A stretch of DNA of 18,718 nt from an uncultured Clostridiaceae bacterium. Lineage in GTDB: Bacteria > Bacillota > Clostridia > Lachnospirales > Lachnospiraceae. How positions within the stretch are numbered: position 1 is the first letter of the stretch; the number at the start of each line of letters is the position of its first letter. Location: positions 1 through 18,718 of the forward strand of contig CAUCBQ010000022.1 of assembly GCA_958441075.1 (NCBI GenBank), read 5' to 3'. This document shows positions 6,878 through 14,426 of this stretch, piece by piece. Under the pieces are notes generated by a model, which was not told where the DNA came from, made no database searches, and was given only the letters and a program-made list of their open reading frames with translations. The position numbers and the translations under genes are program-made.

Positions 6878-6889
6878 TTCAAATTTGAA
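6878..6889. repeat. Perfect 12-base palindrome before the scaffold gene
   Basis: TTCAAATTTGAA is a perfect palindrome four bases upstream of the scaffold ribosome binding site AAGGAG (6893-6898). It might be a DNA-binding site or chance in an AT-rich gap. I see no matching promoter elements. Confidence 0.35.
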
Positions 6890-6906
6890 AAAAAGGAGAC
6901 TGCAGA

Positions 6907-7560
6907 ATGGAAGAAGAGATGAAAACGAATCCTGGAACCGGAGAAGAGGCTGGAGGAGGCGGAGCAGCAGCCGGGGGTGACAGCGGGATTTTAGGCAAAA
7001 TCCGTGAAATTCTGGGAATGGGAAAAGAAGAAAAAAAGGAAAAAGGGGCCAGTGAAGAAAAGAAAACAGAAAGCCAGGACGGCCAGTCCCAGACGGAAAA
7101 TAAGGGTAAAAAGGATGAGCCGGTTAAAAGCTATACCCAGGCAGACCTAGATGCCGCAGTGAAGCATGTCAGGGAACAGCTGCTTAATGAGCAGAAGGAG
7201 CAGAAACGCAGGGAGAAACTGTCCCCGGAGGAGCGCGCGGAAGAAGATGCCAGGGCCGTCAGAAAGCAGAATGATGAGCTGACAGAAAAAATAAGGCGGA
7301 TGGAGCTGGAACAGAAGGCTGCCGGGCTTCTGGAAGAAAAAAAGCTTCCGGCTGCTTTTGCAGAGTTCCTTGATTTCACGTCAGAGGAAAAAATGACTTC
7401 CAGCCTGGAGAAGCTGGGAAAGCAGTACCAGGCGGACCTGGAAGCAGGAATCCAGGCAAGGCTTAAGGGAAGTACGCCAAAAGGCCTGGGAAGTGCAGCT
7501 AATTTAACAGACGGAATTATTTCCGCTGAAATTTCAAGACGGATTCGGGGAGGAATGTAG
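6907..7560 (+). CDS. Capsid scaffolding protein (DUF4355-like)
   Basis: This 217-residue, highly charged protein should act as an internal scaffold for capsid assembly. The first 70 residues are low complexity (Gly, Glu, Lys, Gln). Residues about 75-165 form a long helical, coiled-coil type region beginning SYTQADLDAAVKHVREQ, and the tail ends in a small basic segment (RRIRGGM), where scaffolds often contact the coat protein. AAGGAG at 6893-6898 serves ATG 6907. It directly precedes the major capsid gene by one base, the classic order. No protease motif is visible in it. Confidence 0.88.
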   Translation: MEEEMKTNPGTGEEAGGGGAAAGGDSGILGKIREILGMGKEEKKEKGASEEKKTESQDGQSQTENKGKKDEPVKSYTQADLDAAVKHVREQLLNEQKEQKRREKLSPEERAEEDARAVRKQNDELTEKIRRMELEQKAAGLLEEKKLPAAFAEFLDFTSEEKMTSSLEKLGKQYQADLEAGIQARLKGSTPKGLGSAANLTDGIISAEISRRIRGGM

Positions 7561-7561
7561 G

Positions 7562-8491
7562 ATGCCAAATATGATTGAATATGCAAAGCAGTTTCAGACA
7601 GAACTTGACAAGGCCGCAGTGGCGATGGCAACCAGCGGGTGGATGGAGCTGAATGATGAGCTGGTAAAGTACTCAGGCGGGAACGAGATCAAGATTCCAA
7701 AGATCAGCATGGATGGTCTGGCCAATTATGACCGCCAGAAGGGATTTGTGCAGGGCGCAGTGACATTGGAATGGGAGACCATGAAAATGACCCAGGACCG
7801 TGGACGCAAGTTCCAGATTGATGAGAATGATGTGGATGAATCCGGGTTTGTCCTGACTGCATCATCCGTAATGGGAGAGTTCCAGAGAGTATATGTAGTG
7901 CCGGAGATTGATGCATACCGGTACAGTACGATTGCACAGAAATGCATTAGTGCAGAACAGACCGGTTATGGTTATACACCGGCAGAATCCTCCGTGCTGA
8001 CAAAGCTGTATGAAGATATTGGAAGGGTTCAGGATGTTGTGGGAGAAGGGGTTCCGCTTGTGATTTCCATTTCCATCCCTGTGGCTAATATCCTGAATAA
8101 CTCTGACAAATTATCCAGGCGTCTGGATGTGGCATCATTTGAACAAGGGGACGTAAAGCTCCAGATCAAATCACTGGATGGAATCTATCCCCTGCGCAGG
8201 GTTCCGTCAGCACGAATGAAAACAAAGTATGTGTTTAATGACGGAACAACATCTGAACAGGAAAAAGGCGGATTTAAGGCAGCGGAGGATGCGAAGGACA
8301 TTAACTGGATTATCACGCCACAGAAGGTGCCGGTTGCAAAATCAAAAACAGACAAGATCCGGATCTTTGATCCGGAGACAAACCAGGACGCACGGGCGTG
8401 GGCAATGGACTACCGCAAATATCATGATCTCTGGATCACAGATGAAGGTGTGAAGACCTGTTTTGTGAATGTAAAGCAGGCAAAAGACTGA
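7562..8491 (+). CDS. Major capsid protein
   Basis: The 309-residue protein should be the HK97-fold coat subunit. Supporting features are its position straight after the scaffold gene and before the connectors, the length, and segments typical of Firmicutes phage coat proteins: an early GGNEIKIPKISMDGLANYDR, then MTQDRGRKFQIDENDVDESG, and EFQRVYVVPEIDAYRYS. No N-terminal delta domain or protease cleavage site is apparent, which fits use of a separate scaffold. ATG 7562 is preceded by GGGGAGGAATG-type ribosome binding sequence inside the scaffold end. The family call comes from recognisable pattern. Confidence 0.9.
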   Translation: MPNMIEYAKQFQTELDKAAVAMATSGWMELNDELVKYSGGNEIKIPKISMDGLANYDRQKGFVQGAVTLEWETMKMTQDRGRKFQIDENDVDESGFVLTASSVMGEFQRVYVVPEIDAYRYSTIAQKCISAEQTGYGYTPAESSVLTKLYEDIGRVQDVVGEGVPLVISISIPVANILNNSDKLSRRLDVASFEQGDVKLQIKSLDGIYPLRRVPSARMKTKYVFNDGTTSEQEKGGFKAAEDAKDINWIITPQKVPVAKSKTDKIRIFDPETNQDARAWAMDYRKYHDLWITDEGVKTCFVNVKQAKD

Positions 8492-8504
8492 AGGGGGAAC
8501 GCAC

Positions 8505-8861
8505 ATGGAACCAGAACAGATAGAACGGATTCTTAAGGATGTTATGGAGTCCATGAAACTGGGTGAAAGTGAACGTTTTCAGGCAGAGCGGTGTGTGAAG
8601 CGGATCGGGAACATGATCCTGATCCGCTGCAACAGGGAGGACATTCCTAAGATACTGGAGCCGGTGATCGCCCAGATGGCTGAGGATATGCTCCATGAAG
8701 AACTGAATGCCGGGGGAAACGGAAAGGTATCTTCCGTCACAAGAGGGGATACCTCCATTTCTTACCGGGATGATACAGCCCTGACCCAGGCATCTGCACG
8801 GATACTGAAGGATTATGAAGCGCAGCTTCGGAGGTTTAAAAAAATGAACCTGCCGAAATAA
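8505..8861 (+). CDS. Head-tail connector, YqbG/gp6-like
   Basis: This 118-residue protein starts at ATG 8505 after AAGGGGG. It is mainly helical, with a closing pattern GKVSSVTRGDTSISYRDD that recalls adaptor proteins which sit under the portal (HK97 gp6, SPP1 gp15 and skin-element YqbG classes). It is the first gene after the coat protein, where this adaptor is normally encoded. The exact family is uncertain. Confidence 0.75.
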   Translation: MEPEQIERILKDVMESMKLGESERFQAERCVKRIGNMILIRCNREDIPKILEPVIAQMAEDMLHEELNAGGNGKVSSVTRGDTSISYRDDTALTQASARILKDYEAQLRRFKKMNLPK

Positions 8862-8869
8862 GGAGATAT

Positions 8870-9232
8870 ATGACGGAAGCGGATATTTTAGCATTGACCT
8901 ATGAGGATGCCGTGACTGTTTACAGGCCGTTTAAAACGGAGTTGAAAAGCGGTGAAACGGTGTTTAAAAAAGGGAAAGAGGGGCGGTGCGTGTATAAAAC
9001 TGTCCCCTGTGCGCTGTCTACCCATACAGGCGGTGCCTTAAACAGGGAACTGCCTGCCGGTACCGTACCAGTCCAGTATTCCCTGTTTGTGCGTCCGGAA
9101 GTAGAGATTGAACCGAATGATTATCTGGAGATCCACCGCCGGGGAAAGGTTACCAGGGCCCTGGCTGGACTTGCCGAACGCCAGCCATCCCATAACAATA
9201 TCCCTCTGGTGCTCTCTCAGGAGAGGGTCTGA
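8870..9232 (+). CDS. Head completion/stopper protein, XkdH/YqbH-like
   Basis: The 120-residue protein has ATG 8870 with AGGAG at 8861-8865. It is beta-rich, with a conserved-looking stretch RPEVEIEPNDYLEIHRRGKV that fits stopper proteins of the XkdH/YqbH (DUF3599-like) group. These close the capsid after packaging and join the adaptor ring to the tail. Its stop TGA shares a base with the next ATG (TGATG at 9230-9234), which couples it to the gp10-like gene. Confidence 0.75.
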   Translation: MTEADILALTYEDAVTVYRPFKTELKSGETVFKKGKEGRCVYKTVPCALSTHTGGALNRELPAGTVPVQYSLFVRPEVEIEPNDYLEIHRRGKVTRALAGLAERQPSHNNIPLVLSQERV

Positions 9233-9669
9233 TGGCGGGGACCGAGTACCGCCTGGACGGCCTGGATGAGTGGGAACAGGCCCTGGCCCAGGCGGTGGAT
9301 CAGCAGTATCCGGAGGAATTTAAAGCCATGGTGCTCCAGACCGCCATGGAGCTGCAGGGAAAGGTGAAAGAAAAAACGCCCAAACAGACCGGACGCCTGC
9401 AGGGGGCCTGGGAAGTGGGAGAAATCCGCAAAAGCGGCAATGATTATGTAATCGACGTTTATAATAACGTGGAGTATGCTGAGGCTGTGGAGTGGGGACA
9501 CCGGCAGACACCCGGACGGTATGTGCCGGCACTGGGAAAACGCCTGAAGGCGAAGACAGTAAAAGGCGCACACATGATGGAGCTTTCCCTGCAGGAGCTG
9601 GAAACGGTGCTTCCTGGATTTTTGAGGGAGTGGCTGAATGAATTTTTAAACACACACGATATTGTTTAG
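9232..9669 (+). CDS. HK97 gp10-like head-tail joining protein (XkdI-like)
   Basis: This 145-residue protein matches the HK97 gp10 family, which helps join tail to head. The pattern is an N-terminal helix (LDGLDEWEQALAQAVDQQYP), then VKEKTPKQTGRLQGAWEVGE, in which the TP..TG.L..SW-type motif is the family hallmark, then YAEAVEWGHRQTPGRYVPA. PBSX XkdI and skin YqbI occupy the same place. The start shares a base with the upstream stop. Confidence 0.87.
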   Translation: MAGTEYRLDGLDEWEQALAQAVDQQYPEEFKAMVLQTAMELQGKVKEKTPKQTGRLQGAWEVGEIRKSGNDYVIDVYNNVEYAEAVEWGHRQTPGRYVPALGKRLKAKTVKGAHMMELSLQELETVLPGFLREWLNEFLNTHDIV

Positions 9670-9678
9670 GAGGCCAGC

Positions 9679-10143
9679 GTGGACCAGAACATTTTACAGT
9701 CAGTAAAGCAGTCAGCAATCTGTCTTTTAAAACAGCATGAGCCAGATACCGACGTATATGCGGAGGAGATCATGCGCACACAGGGAGAGGAAGAAAATGA
9801 AGGGAAGGAACCCTGGTATTTTGTGGAAGTGATCCCAACATCGTTTACTACAATGGGGCCGGACCAAACAGAAGTAGCTGTGACCGTGGCCATTGATTAC
9901 CATGATCCAGAGGAGTGTATCTGGAAATATGGGGAAAAGGCAATCGAACTGGACCGGGTGTTCCGTCCGGTTTTCCCGTTTGAATACGGGGGAGAGCAGC
10001 GCCGGGTTACGGTTACACGCCTCCAGTCCAATATAAGCGGCAGACTGCTGCATTTGACGTTTCCACTGACATTCCTGGTATCAGATGAAACGGAAGAAGT
10101 CCCAGTGATAGAAGAGCTTCAGACAGAAATGAAAAGGGGATAG
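9679..10143 (+). CDS. Tail terminator-like protein, XkdJ/YqbJ-like
   Basis: The 154-residue reading frame uses GTG 9679 with AGGAGG at 9668-9673. It has an alpha/beta make-up with PWYFVEVIPTSFTTMGPD followed by VAVTVAIDYHDPEECIWKYG and a later FPFEYGGEQRRVTVTRL. It lies immediately before the sheath gene, where PBSX has xkdJ and where other contractile phages place the tail terminator or sheath-capping protein. Homology is judged from pattern and position only. Confidence 0.75.
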   Translation: MDQNILQSVKQSAICLLKQHEPDTDVYAEEIMRTQGEEENEGKEPWYFVEVIPTSFTTMGPDQTEVAVTVAIDYHDPEECIWKYGEKAIELDRVFRPVFPFEYGGEQRRVTVTRLQSNISGRLLHLTFPLTFLVSDETEEVPVIEELQTEMKRG

Positions 10144-10147
10144 ACAT

Positions 10148-11218
10148 ATGGCATTAGGATTACCGAACATTACCATTATTTTTAAAGGCCTTGCATCTTC
10201 CGCGATTGAACGAAGCGAGAGGGGCATCGTGGCCTGTATCTTAAAAGATGATACGGAGGGCGGACAGAGACTGTCCACCTATGAAAGCGTGATTGACATT
10301 GATTTTGAGCACTGGACAGAAGCCAATTATGGGTTTCTGAAGCTGATCTTTGCAGGCGGACCGGTGCGTGTGATTGCACTGAGGGAGAAAACGGCTTCCG
10401 CAGACGTGTCTTCCGCCCTGAAGGAGCTGATGTACCTGCGATGGAACTATCTGTGCTACCCGGAGATTGAAGAGGATGACAAAACAACGCTGACTGCCTG
10501 GATCAAAGAAATGAGGAATGAATCACATAAGACCTTTAAGGCAGTGCTGTCATCCAGCGCCAGCGACCATGAGGGGATCATCAATCTGACGACAGACAAG
10601 ATCCAGTCTTCCATTACCGGGAAAACCCATAGTGCAAAGGAGTACTGTGCACGGATCGCAGGGGTTTTGGCAGGGCTTCCGCTGTCCAGATCCAGTACTT
10701 ACTATGTGTTAAGCGATATTCTGGGAGCGGACTGCCCGTCCGATCCGGATGCCCGGATCAAGGCTGGGGAACTGATCATCGTGTATGATGGCGAAAAGTA
10801 TAAGATCGGACGCGGTGTTAACAGCCTGACTACCCTTTCCGGAGAGAAAACAGGGGATATGCAGAAAATCAAGATCGTGGAAGGGATGGACCTGTACCAG
10901 GATGATATCCGCAACACGTTTACTGACAGCTATGTTGGGAAATATGTCAATGACTATGACCATAAGCAGATGTTTGTTGCAGCTGTCCAGGCATATCAGG
11001 CAGAACTGGCGGGAGATGTGCTGGATGCTGGATATGGAAATACAGCAGCGGTGGATGCAGAAGCCCAGAAAAAGTACCTGCAGGAAAAAGGGCAGGACAT
11101 ATCACAGATGACAGAAACGGAGATCCTGACGGCCAACACAGGATCACAGGTCTTTATTGTATCAAACGTGAAGTTTGTGGATGCCATGGAAGATCTGCAG
11201 ATGACCGTGAATATGTAA
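10148..11218 (+). CDS. Tail sheath protein (XkdK-like)
   Basis: At 356 residues this is the contractile sheath subunit, on the short side compared with PBSX XkdK. Typical features are the N-terminal LGLPNITIIFKGLASSAI, an inserted middle domain, GDMQKIKIVEGMDLYQDDIR near residue 240, IRNTFTDSYVGKYVNDYDHK, and a C-terminal beta strand region (VFIVSNVKFVDAMEDLQMTV) that in sheath proteins links neighbouring subunits. It precedes the tube gene by ten bases. The sheath establishes that this is a myovirus-type tail. Confidence 0.93.
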   Translation: MALGLPNITIIFKGLASSAIERSERGIVACILKDDTEGGQRLSTYESVIDIDFEHWTEANYGFLKLIFAGGPVRVIALREKTASADVSSALKELMYLRWNYLCYPEIEEDDKTTLTAWIKEMRNESHKTFKAVLSSSASDHEGIINLTTDKIQSSITGKTHSAKEYCARIAGVLAGLPLSRSSTYYVLSDILGADCPSDPDARIKAGELIIVYDGEKYKIGRGVNSLTTLSGEKTGDMQKIKIVEGMDLYQDDIRNTFTDSYVGKYVNDYDHKQMFVAAVQAYQAELAGDVLDAGYGNTAAVDAEAQKKYLQEKGQDISQMTETEILTANTGSQVFIVSNVKFVDAMEDLQMTVNM

Positions 11219-11228
11219 GGAGACAGTT

Positions 11229-11663
11229 ATGGCGGGATTAAGAGGAAATAAGACACTGGCCGGAACCTGGGGAGAGGTATGGGTGGACGGTGAAAAAGTG
11301 TTTGTTCTGCAGAAGGTTGAGCAGAAGGTAGAAGTAAACCGGGAGGATGTCCAGATCGGAATAGATGTGGACAGTAAGATGACCGGCATGAAAGGAAGCG
11401 GCACCCTGTCAATCAAAAAGGTGTATACCCGTGCCAGGGCGGTATTGGAACGGCTGTGTGCGGGGGAAGATCTGCGTTGCCAGATTATTTCGAAATTAAA
11501 AGATCCGGATGCGGTAAACGGACAGATAGAACGCTGGAGCACGGATAATGTCTGGTGGAATACCATCCCGGTGATCAATTGGGAAACGGGAACACCCATT
11601 CAGGAAGAGTGGGAATTTGGATTTACACCAAGCGACCTTAAGAACCTGGATGAAATTAAATAA
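11229..11663 (+). CDS. Tail tube protein (XkdM-like)
   Basis: This 144-residue protein should polymerise into the inner tube inside the sheath. The pattern GLRGNKTLAGTWGEVWVDGE, then KVEVNREDVQIGIDVDSKM, TGMKGSGTLSIKKVYTR and WNTIPVINWETGTPIQEEWE fits the XkdM (DUF2001-like) family. It begins after AAGGAGACAG and directly follows the sheath gene, the order conserved among contractile phages. Confidence 0.92.
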   Translation: MAGLRGNKTLAGTWGEVWVDGEKVFVLQKVEQKVEVNREDVQIGIDVDSKMTGMKGSGTLSIKKVYTRARAVLERLCAGEDLRCQIISKLKDPDAVNGQIERWSTDNVWWNTIPVINWETGTPIQEEWEFGFTPSDLKNLDEIK

Positions 11664-11680
11664 AATGGGAGGATATCATA

Positions 11681-12088
11681 ATGGAAAAAGAGAAACAGGA
11701 CATTTTTAATCAGTTTTTAGCAAAAGCAGAAAAACGTCTGGAGGAGAAAAAGACACTGAGGACCTGCCTTGTAAATGTGCCAAGTGTGGGAGAAGTCATA
11801 CGAATCCGTGGGCTGAGAAACAGCGAGATCGCAGAAGTGACGGAGATGGATACCTCGGATGATATTTATGCAGGGGATAAATATTCGGTCTATATTGCAA
11901 CGGTGGAGCCGGATCTGCGGGAGATTGCCAGCAAGATGAAAGAAGCCGGAAAACTCACAGAGTATGTGGATGTGGTGGATATGTTTGAGATTTATGAGAT
12001 CCGCCAGCTGTCGGAGAAGATCATGGAATTATCCGGTGTGACCGGAAAGAATAAAATTGAAGTCATTACTGAAAATTTAAAAAACTGA
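11681..12088 (+). CDS. Tail assembly chaperone, short form (XkdN-like)
   Basis: The zero-frame product has 135 residues. It opens with KEKQDIFNQFLAKAEKRLEE and has a beta-rich middle (TCLVNVPSVGEVIRIRGLRN) like XkdN proteins. Tail chaperones coat the tape measure protein while tube and sheath assemble. GGGAGG at 11665-11670 precedes ATG 11681. The last codons, TTA AAA AAC before TGA, carry two overlapping -1 slippery heptamers, so a fraction of ribosomes should yield the longer form ending at 12258. Confidence 0.88.
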   Translation: MEKEKQDIFNQFLAKAEKRLEEKKTLRTCLVNVPSVGEVIRIRGLRNSEIAEVTEMDTSDDIYAGDKYSVYIATVEPDLREIASKMKEAGKLTEYVDVVDMFEIYEIRQLSEKIMELSGVTGKNKIEVITENLKN

Positions 12089-12258
12089 TCGAGCTGGATG
12101 GGGAGGCAGAGTTTTTGAGCTATTACATCCAGAAAGGATTTACCCCTGAGTATCTTTTGTCACAAAGCCTTGAACAGAGGCTTTTTTTCGTGGCTTCAAT
12201 GCGTAAAGCCCTGGATGACCGAGCTGAACTGTTGAAGCTGCTGTTACAGAGGAGGTAG
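11681..12258 (+). CDS. Tail assembly chaperone, -1 frameshifted long form
   Basis: A -1 shift at 12076-12085 avoids the TGA at 12086 and continues for 57-58 codons (from about LIELDGEAEFLSYYIQKG to LLKLLLQRR) to TAG at 12256-12258, giving 192 residues. The extension looks like real protein (amphipathic helices, FVASMRKALDD), fills the space exactly up to the tape measure ribosome binding site, and has no convincing start of its own. Production of a short and a long chaperone by frameshifting is established for lambda G/GT and is known in many tailed phages. The frameshift is predicted; which heptamer is used is not known. Confidence 0.82.
12076..12085 (+). promoter_or_regulatory. Double -1 ribosomal slippery site
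   Basis: Bases 12076-12085 read TTTAAAAAAC. In the zero frame this is T TTA AAA AAC, which holds T_TTA_AAA (12076-12082) and A_AAA_AAC (12079-12085), both standard X_XXY_YYZ heptamers. The zero-frame stop TGA follows directly at 12086-12088. I saw no strong stem-loop in the next 40 bases. Confidence 0.8.
12164..12188 (+). terminator. Terminator-like hairpin inside the chaperone extension
   Basis: AAAGCCT (12164-12170) pairs perfectly with AGGCTTT (12178-12184) across the loop TGAACAG; seven T in a row run from 12182 to 12188. This has the form of an intrinsic terminator but lies within coding sequence, 73 bases before the tape measure start. It could reduce transcription of the tape measure and baseplate genes, or it may be chance from the codons for SLEQRLFF. 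Confidence 0.45.
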
Positions 12259-12261
12259 GAG

Positions 12262-14412
12262 ATGGCTGGAGTTACTGGAAGTATCAGTATCCGGGATAAC
12301 GCCAGCGCTACATTAAAAAATATCCGCAGTGAGCAGAGCAAACTACGTTCAGATACCAAGCAGACTGCCAGCGTCCTTAAAAGTGTCTGGGATAAGCCCC
12401 GAAAGATAAAAGCGGATGTGTCAGATGCAAAACGCAAAATGAAAAGCGTGACTGACGCAGCAAAAAAGACAAAACCTGTCACAATGACCCTGAAAGCAAA
12501 GGATACGGCCACTAAGGTTATAAAAGGGGTCGGAAACGCGCTGTCTGTTGTAAAAAAGAACAAAGCAGTCACTGCAGTATTAAAGGCGAAAGACCTGGCA
12601 TCCAAAACGGTAAAAGGAACCGCCAGAGCATTGACAAGCCTGGGGCGGAAAGTGACATCGCCTGTAATCAAGGTGGTGGATAAGGCCAGCGGAACGATCA
12701 AGGGGATTGCCGGAAAGCTGGGGAAAATTGCCAGGAAGGCTATGATACCAGTCGGAGTCGCCGCTGCTGCAGGAACGATGGCATTGGGAGGGTCGGTCAG
12801 TGCCGGTATGCAGCTGGAACAGCAGCAGATCTCTATTGAGCATTTTATTGGGGCAACCAATAAAGCGCTGTCGCAGGATGATGTCAAAGCCCAGTCCCAG
12901 TCCTATATTGAACAGCTGCGTAGCAATGCCAATGCAACACCATTTGAAACCGGAGAAGTAATCCAGGCCGGTTCCAGGGCCGTATCATTGGCCGGGGGCG
13001 ACATATCCTCGGCTATGGATATGGTAAAGCTGGCGGAGGATATGGCTGCTGCCAGCGGCAGAACCAAGACGCTCATGGATGCCATGGAAGCGTTGGGGGA
13101 TTTGAAAGTCGGAGAGACAGAGCGCTTAAAGGAATTCGGCTTTAAAGTTTCGGCGGATGAATTTAAGAAAAAGGGTTTTTCCGGCGTATCGGGAGATCTT
13201 GGGAGCTTTTTCGGAGGTGCTGCAGGGAAGCTTGCGGGATCTGGAGCAGGACTGGTATCCACCATTACAGGAAAACTGAAAAGTAACGCAGCAGATTTCG
13301 GCCTTGGTATTGTTGAACAGTTAAAGCCTGTTTTATCAGATACCATTTCCATGATCGACAAGGCCCAACCGGTGATCCGGAAGCTGTCCGCATCGTTTGG
13401 GCAGAATCTGAGCAAGGGGATCGGTGCAGCCAGATCAGCGTTCAACCAGGTAGGCCCGGTCATCAGCAGCCTGGCATCAACAGCCCTTCCTGTGGCATCC
13501 AGCTTTGTGAGCAGTATTTCATCAGGGTTTAGCCAGATTGCTCCGGCGGTAACAACTGCCATGTCCGGCATCGGCCCGGTTATCATGACTCTGGTTCCAA
13601 CCATCCAGCAGGCAGCAGGTATCATCGGGGCAGTAGCTGGTGGGATTGGGTCAGCTATTTCGGCAGTGGCACCAGTTATTACAACTATCATGTCCGAGAT
13701 TGCGGAAAAGATCGGAGGAGTGGTGTCATTCCTTGCAGAGCGGTCCGATTTCATCCATTCGGTTATTGCAACGGCAGGACCGGCCATCGCGGAGGTACTA
13801 TCGACTGCCTGGGGGATCATCAGCCCGATCATGGATCTTTTAGTCACTACGTTTGAGATGGTCTTTAGCGTGGTGCAGCGGGTATGGCCCGGAATCCAGC
13901 GTGTGATCAGCGGTGTCTGGGATGTCCTGAAACCAATCTTTGATACGATCGGAAAAGGTGCAGACCTGCTTGCCGGAGCCTGGAATAAGGTGAAAGACCT
14001 CGTAACCGGAGACGGTGGCGGAGGCGAAGGAAACGGTGGAGGCGGAAGCAAGGGAGGAAGCCCAGGGAAGAATGCACGGGGAGACAACCACTGGCGCGGC
14101 GGCCCGACATGGGTTGGCGAACAGGGGCCAGAGCTGATCGACCTTCCGCGCGGGACCAGAATCCTGCCGTCAAAGGAGAGTGTAGCGTGGGCAACAAGAA
14201 AAGACAGCAACATCATCCAGTTGTACCAGCCGCCTGCATTGAGCCGGGGATCAGCCGGATCAGGGCGGGGAACAGACAGGAATGGGACGCAGATATCGCT
14301 GACGATCCAGAAGATTGCAGATCATGTGACGGTCCGCAGTGACAGTGACATTGATGAAATCGCAGAGCGTACAGCGAAAAAAATCATTGAGGAACTTGAT
14401 AATACGGCATAA
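12262..14412 (+). CDS. Tail tape measure protein (XkdO-like)
   Basis: This 716-residue protein sets tail length and is probably ejected ahead of the DNA. ATG 12262 is served by GAGGAGG at 12249-12255. Residues 1-160 are basic and contain five related units around a D-x-A-S/T core (Asp12, 55, 81, 111, 140); the last three repeat every 30 residues or so (71-160). Hydrophobic, possibly membrane-inserting segments lie at about 161-183 and 445-475. A long helical middle follows, then a Gly-rich linker near 583-603, and a conserved tape measure end GGPTWVGEQGPELIDLPRGT. The tail length predicted by the 1.5 angstrom per residue rule would be about 100 nm. Confidence 0.93.
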   Translation: MAGVTGSISIRDNASATLKNIRSEQSKLRSDTKQTASVLKSVWDKPRKIKADVSDAKRKMKSVTDAAKKTKPVTMTLKAKDTATKVIKGVGNALSVVKKNKAVTAVLKAKDLASKTVKGTARALTSLGRKVTSPVIKVVDKASGTIKGIAGKLGKIARKAMIPVGVAAAAGTMALGGSVSAGMQLEQQQISIEHFIGATNKALSQDDVKAQSQSYIEQLRSNANATPFETGEVIQAGSRAVSLAGGDISSAMDMVKLAEDMAAASGRTKTLMDAMEALGDLKVGETERLKEFGFKVSADEFKKKGFSGVSGDLGSFFGGAAGKLAGSGAGLVSTITGKLKSNAADFGLGIVEQLKPVLSDTISMIDKAQPVIRKLSASFGQNLSKGIGAARSAFNQVGPVISSLASTALPVASSFVSSISSGFSQIAPAVTTAMSGIGPVIMTLVPTIQQAAGIIGAVAGGIGSAISAVAPVITTIMSEIAEKIGGVVSFLAERSDFIHSVIATAGPAIAEVLSTAWGIISPIMDLLVTTFEMVFSVVQRVWPGIQRVISGVWDVLKPIFDTIGKGADLLAGAWNKVKDLVTGDGGGGEGNGGGGSKGGSPGKNARGDNHWRGGPTWVGEQGPELIDLPRGTRILPSKESVAWATRKDSNIIQLYQPPALSRGSAGSGRGTDRNGTQISLTIQKIADHVTVRSDSDIDEIAERTAKKIIEELDNTA

Positions 14413-14426
14413 TGGGAGGAACGGCC

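Noticed and set aside
8927..8939. CCGTTTAAAACGG, similar to the motif in the terL leader, as a possible second regulatory site
   Set aside because: It lies in the XkdH-like coding sequence, explained by codons for RPFKTE, and lacks the flanking structure of the leader.
13980..14080. Gly-rich segment as a collagen-like or repeat element
   Set aside because: It is an irregular Gly/Ser linker before the conserved C-terminal tape measure motif, without Gly-X-Y periodicity.
12903..14216. Long open frame (437 codons) on the - strand opposite the tape measure gene, with another (254 codons) at 12123-12887
   Set aside because: Both lie fully antisense to a clear tape measure gene and the chaperone extension. 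The translations are Ser, Pro, Ala and Thr rich as expected from a shadow of GC-biased codons, with no ribosome binding site or recognisable domain.
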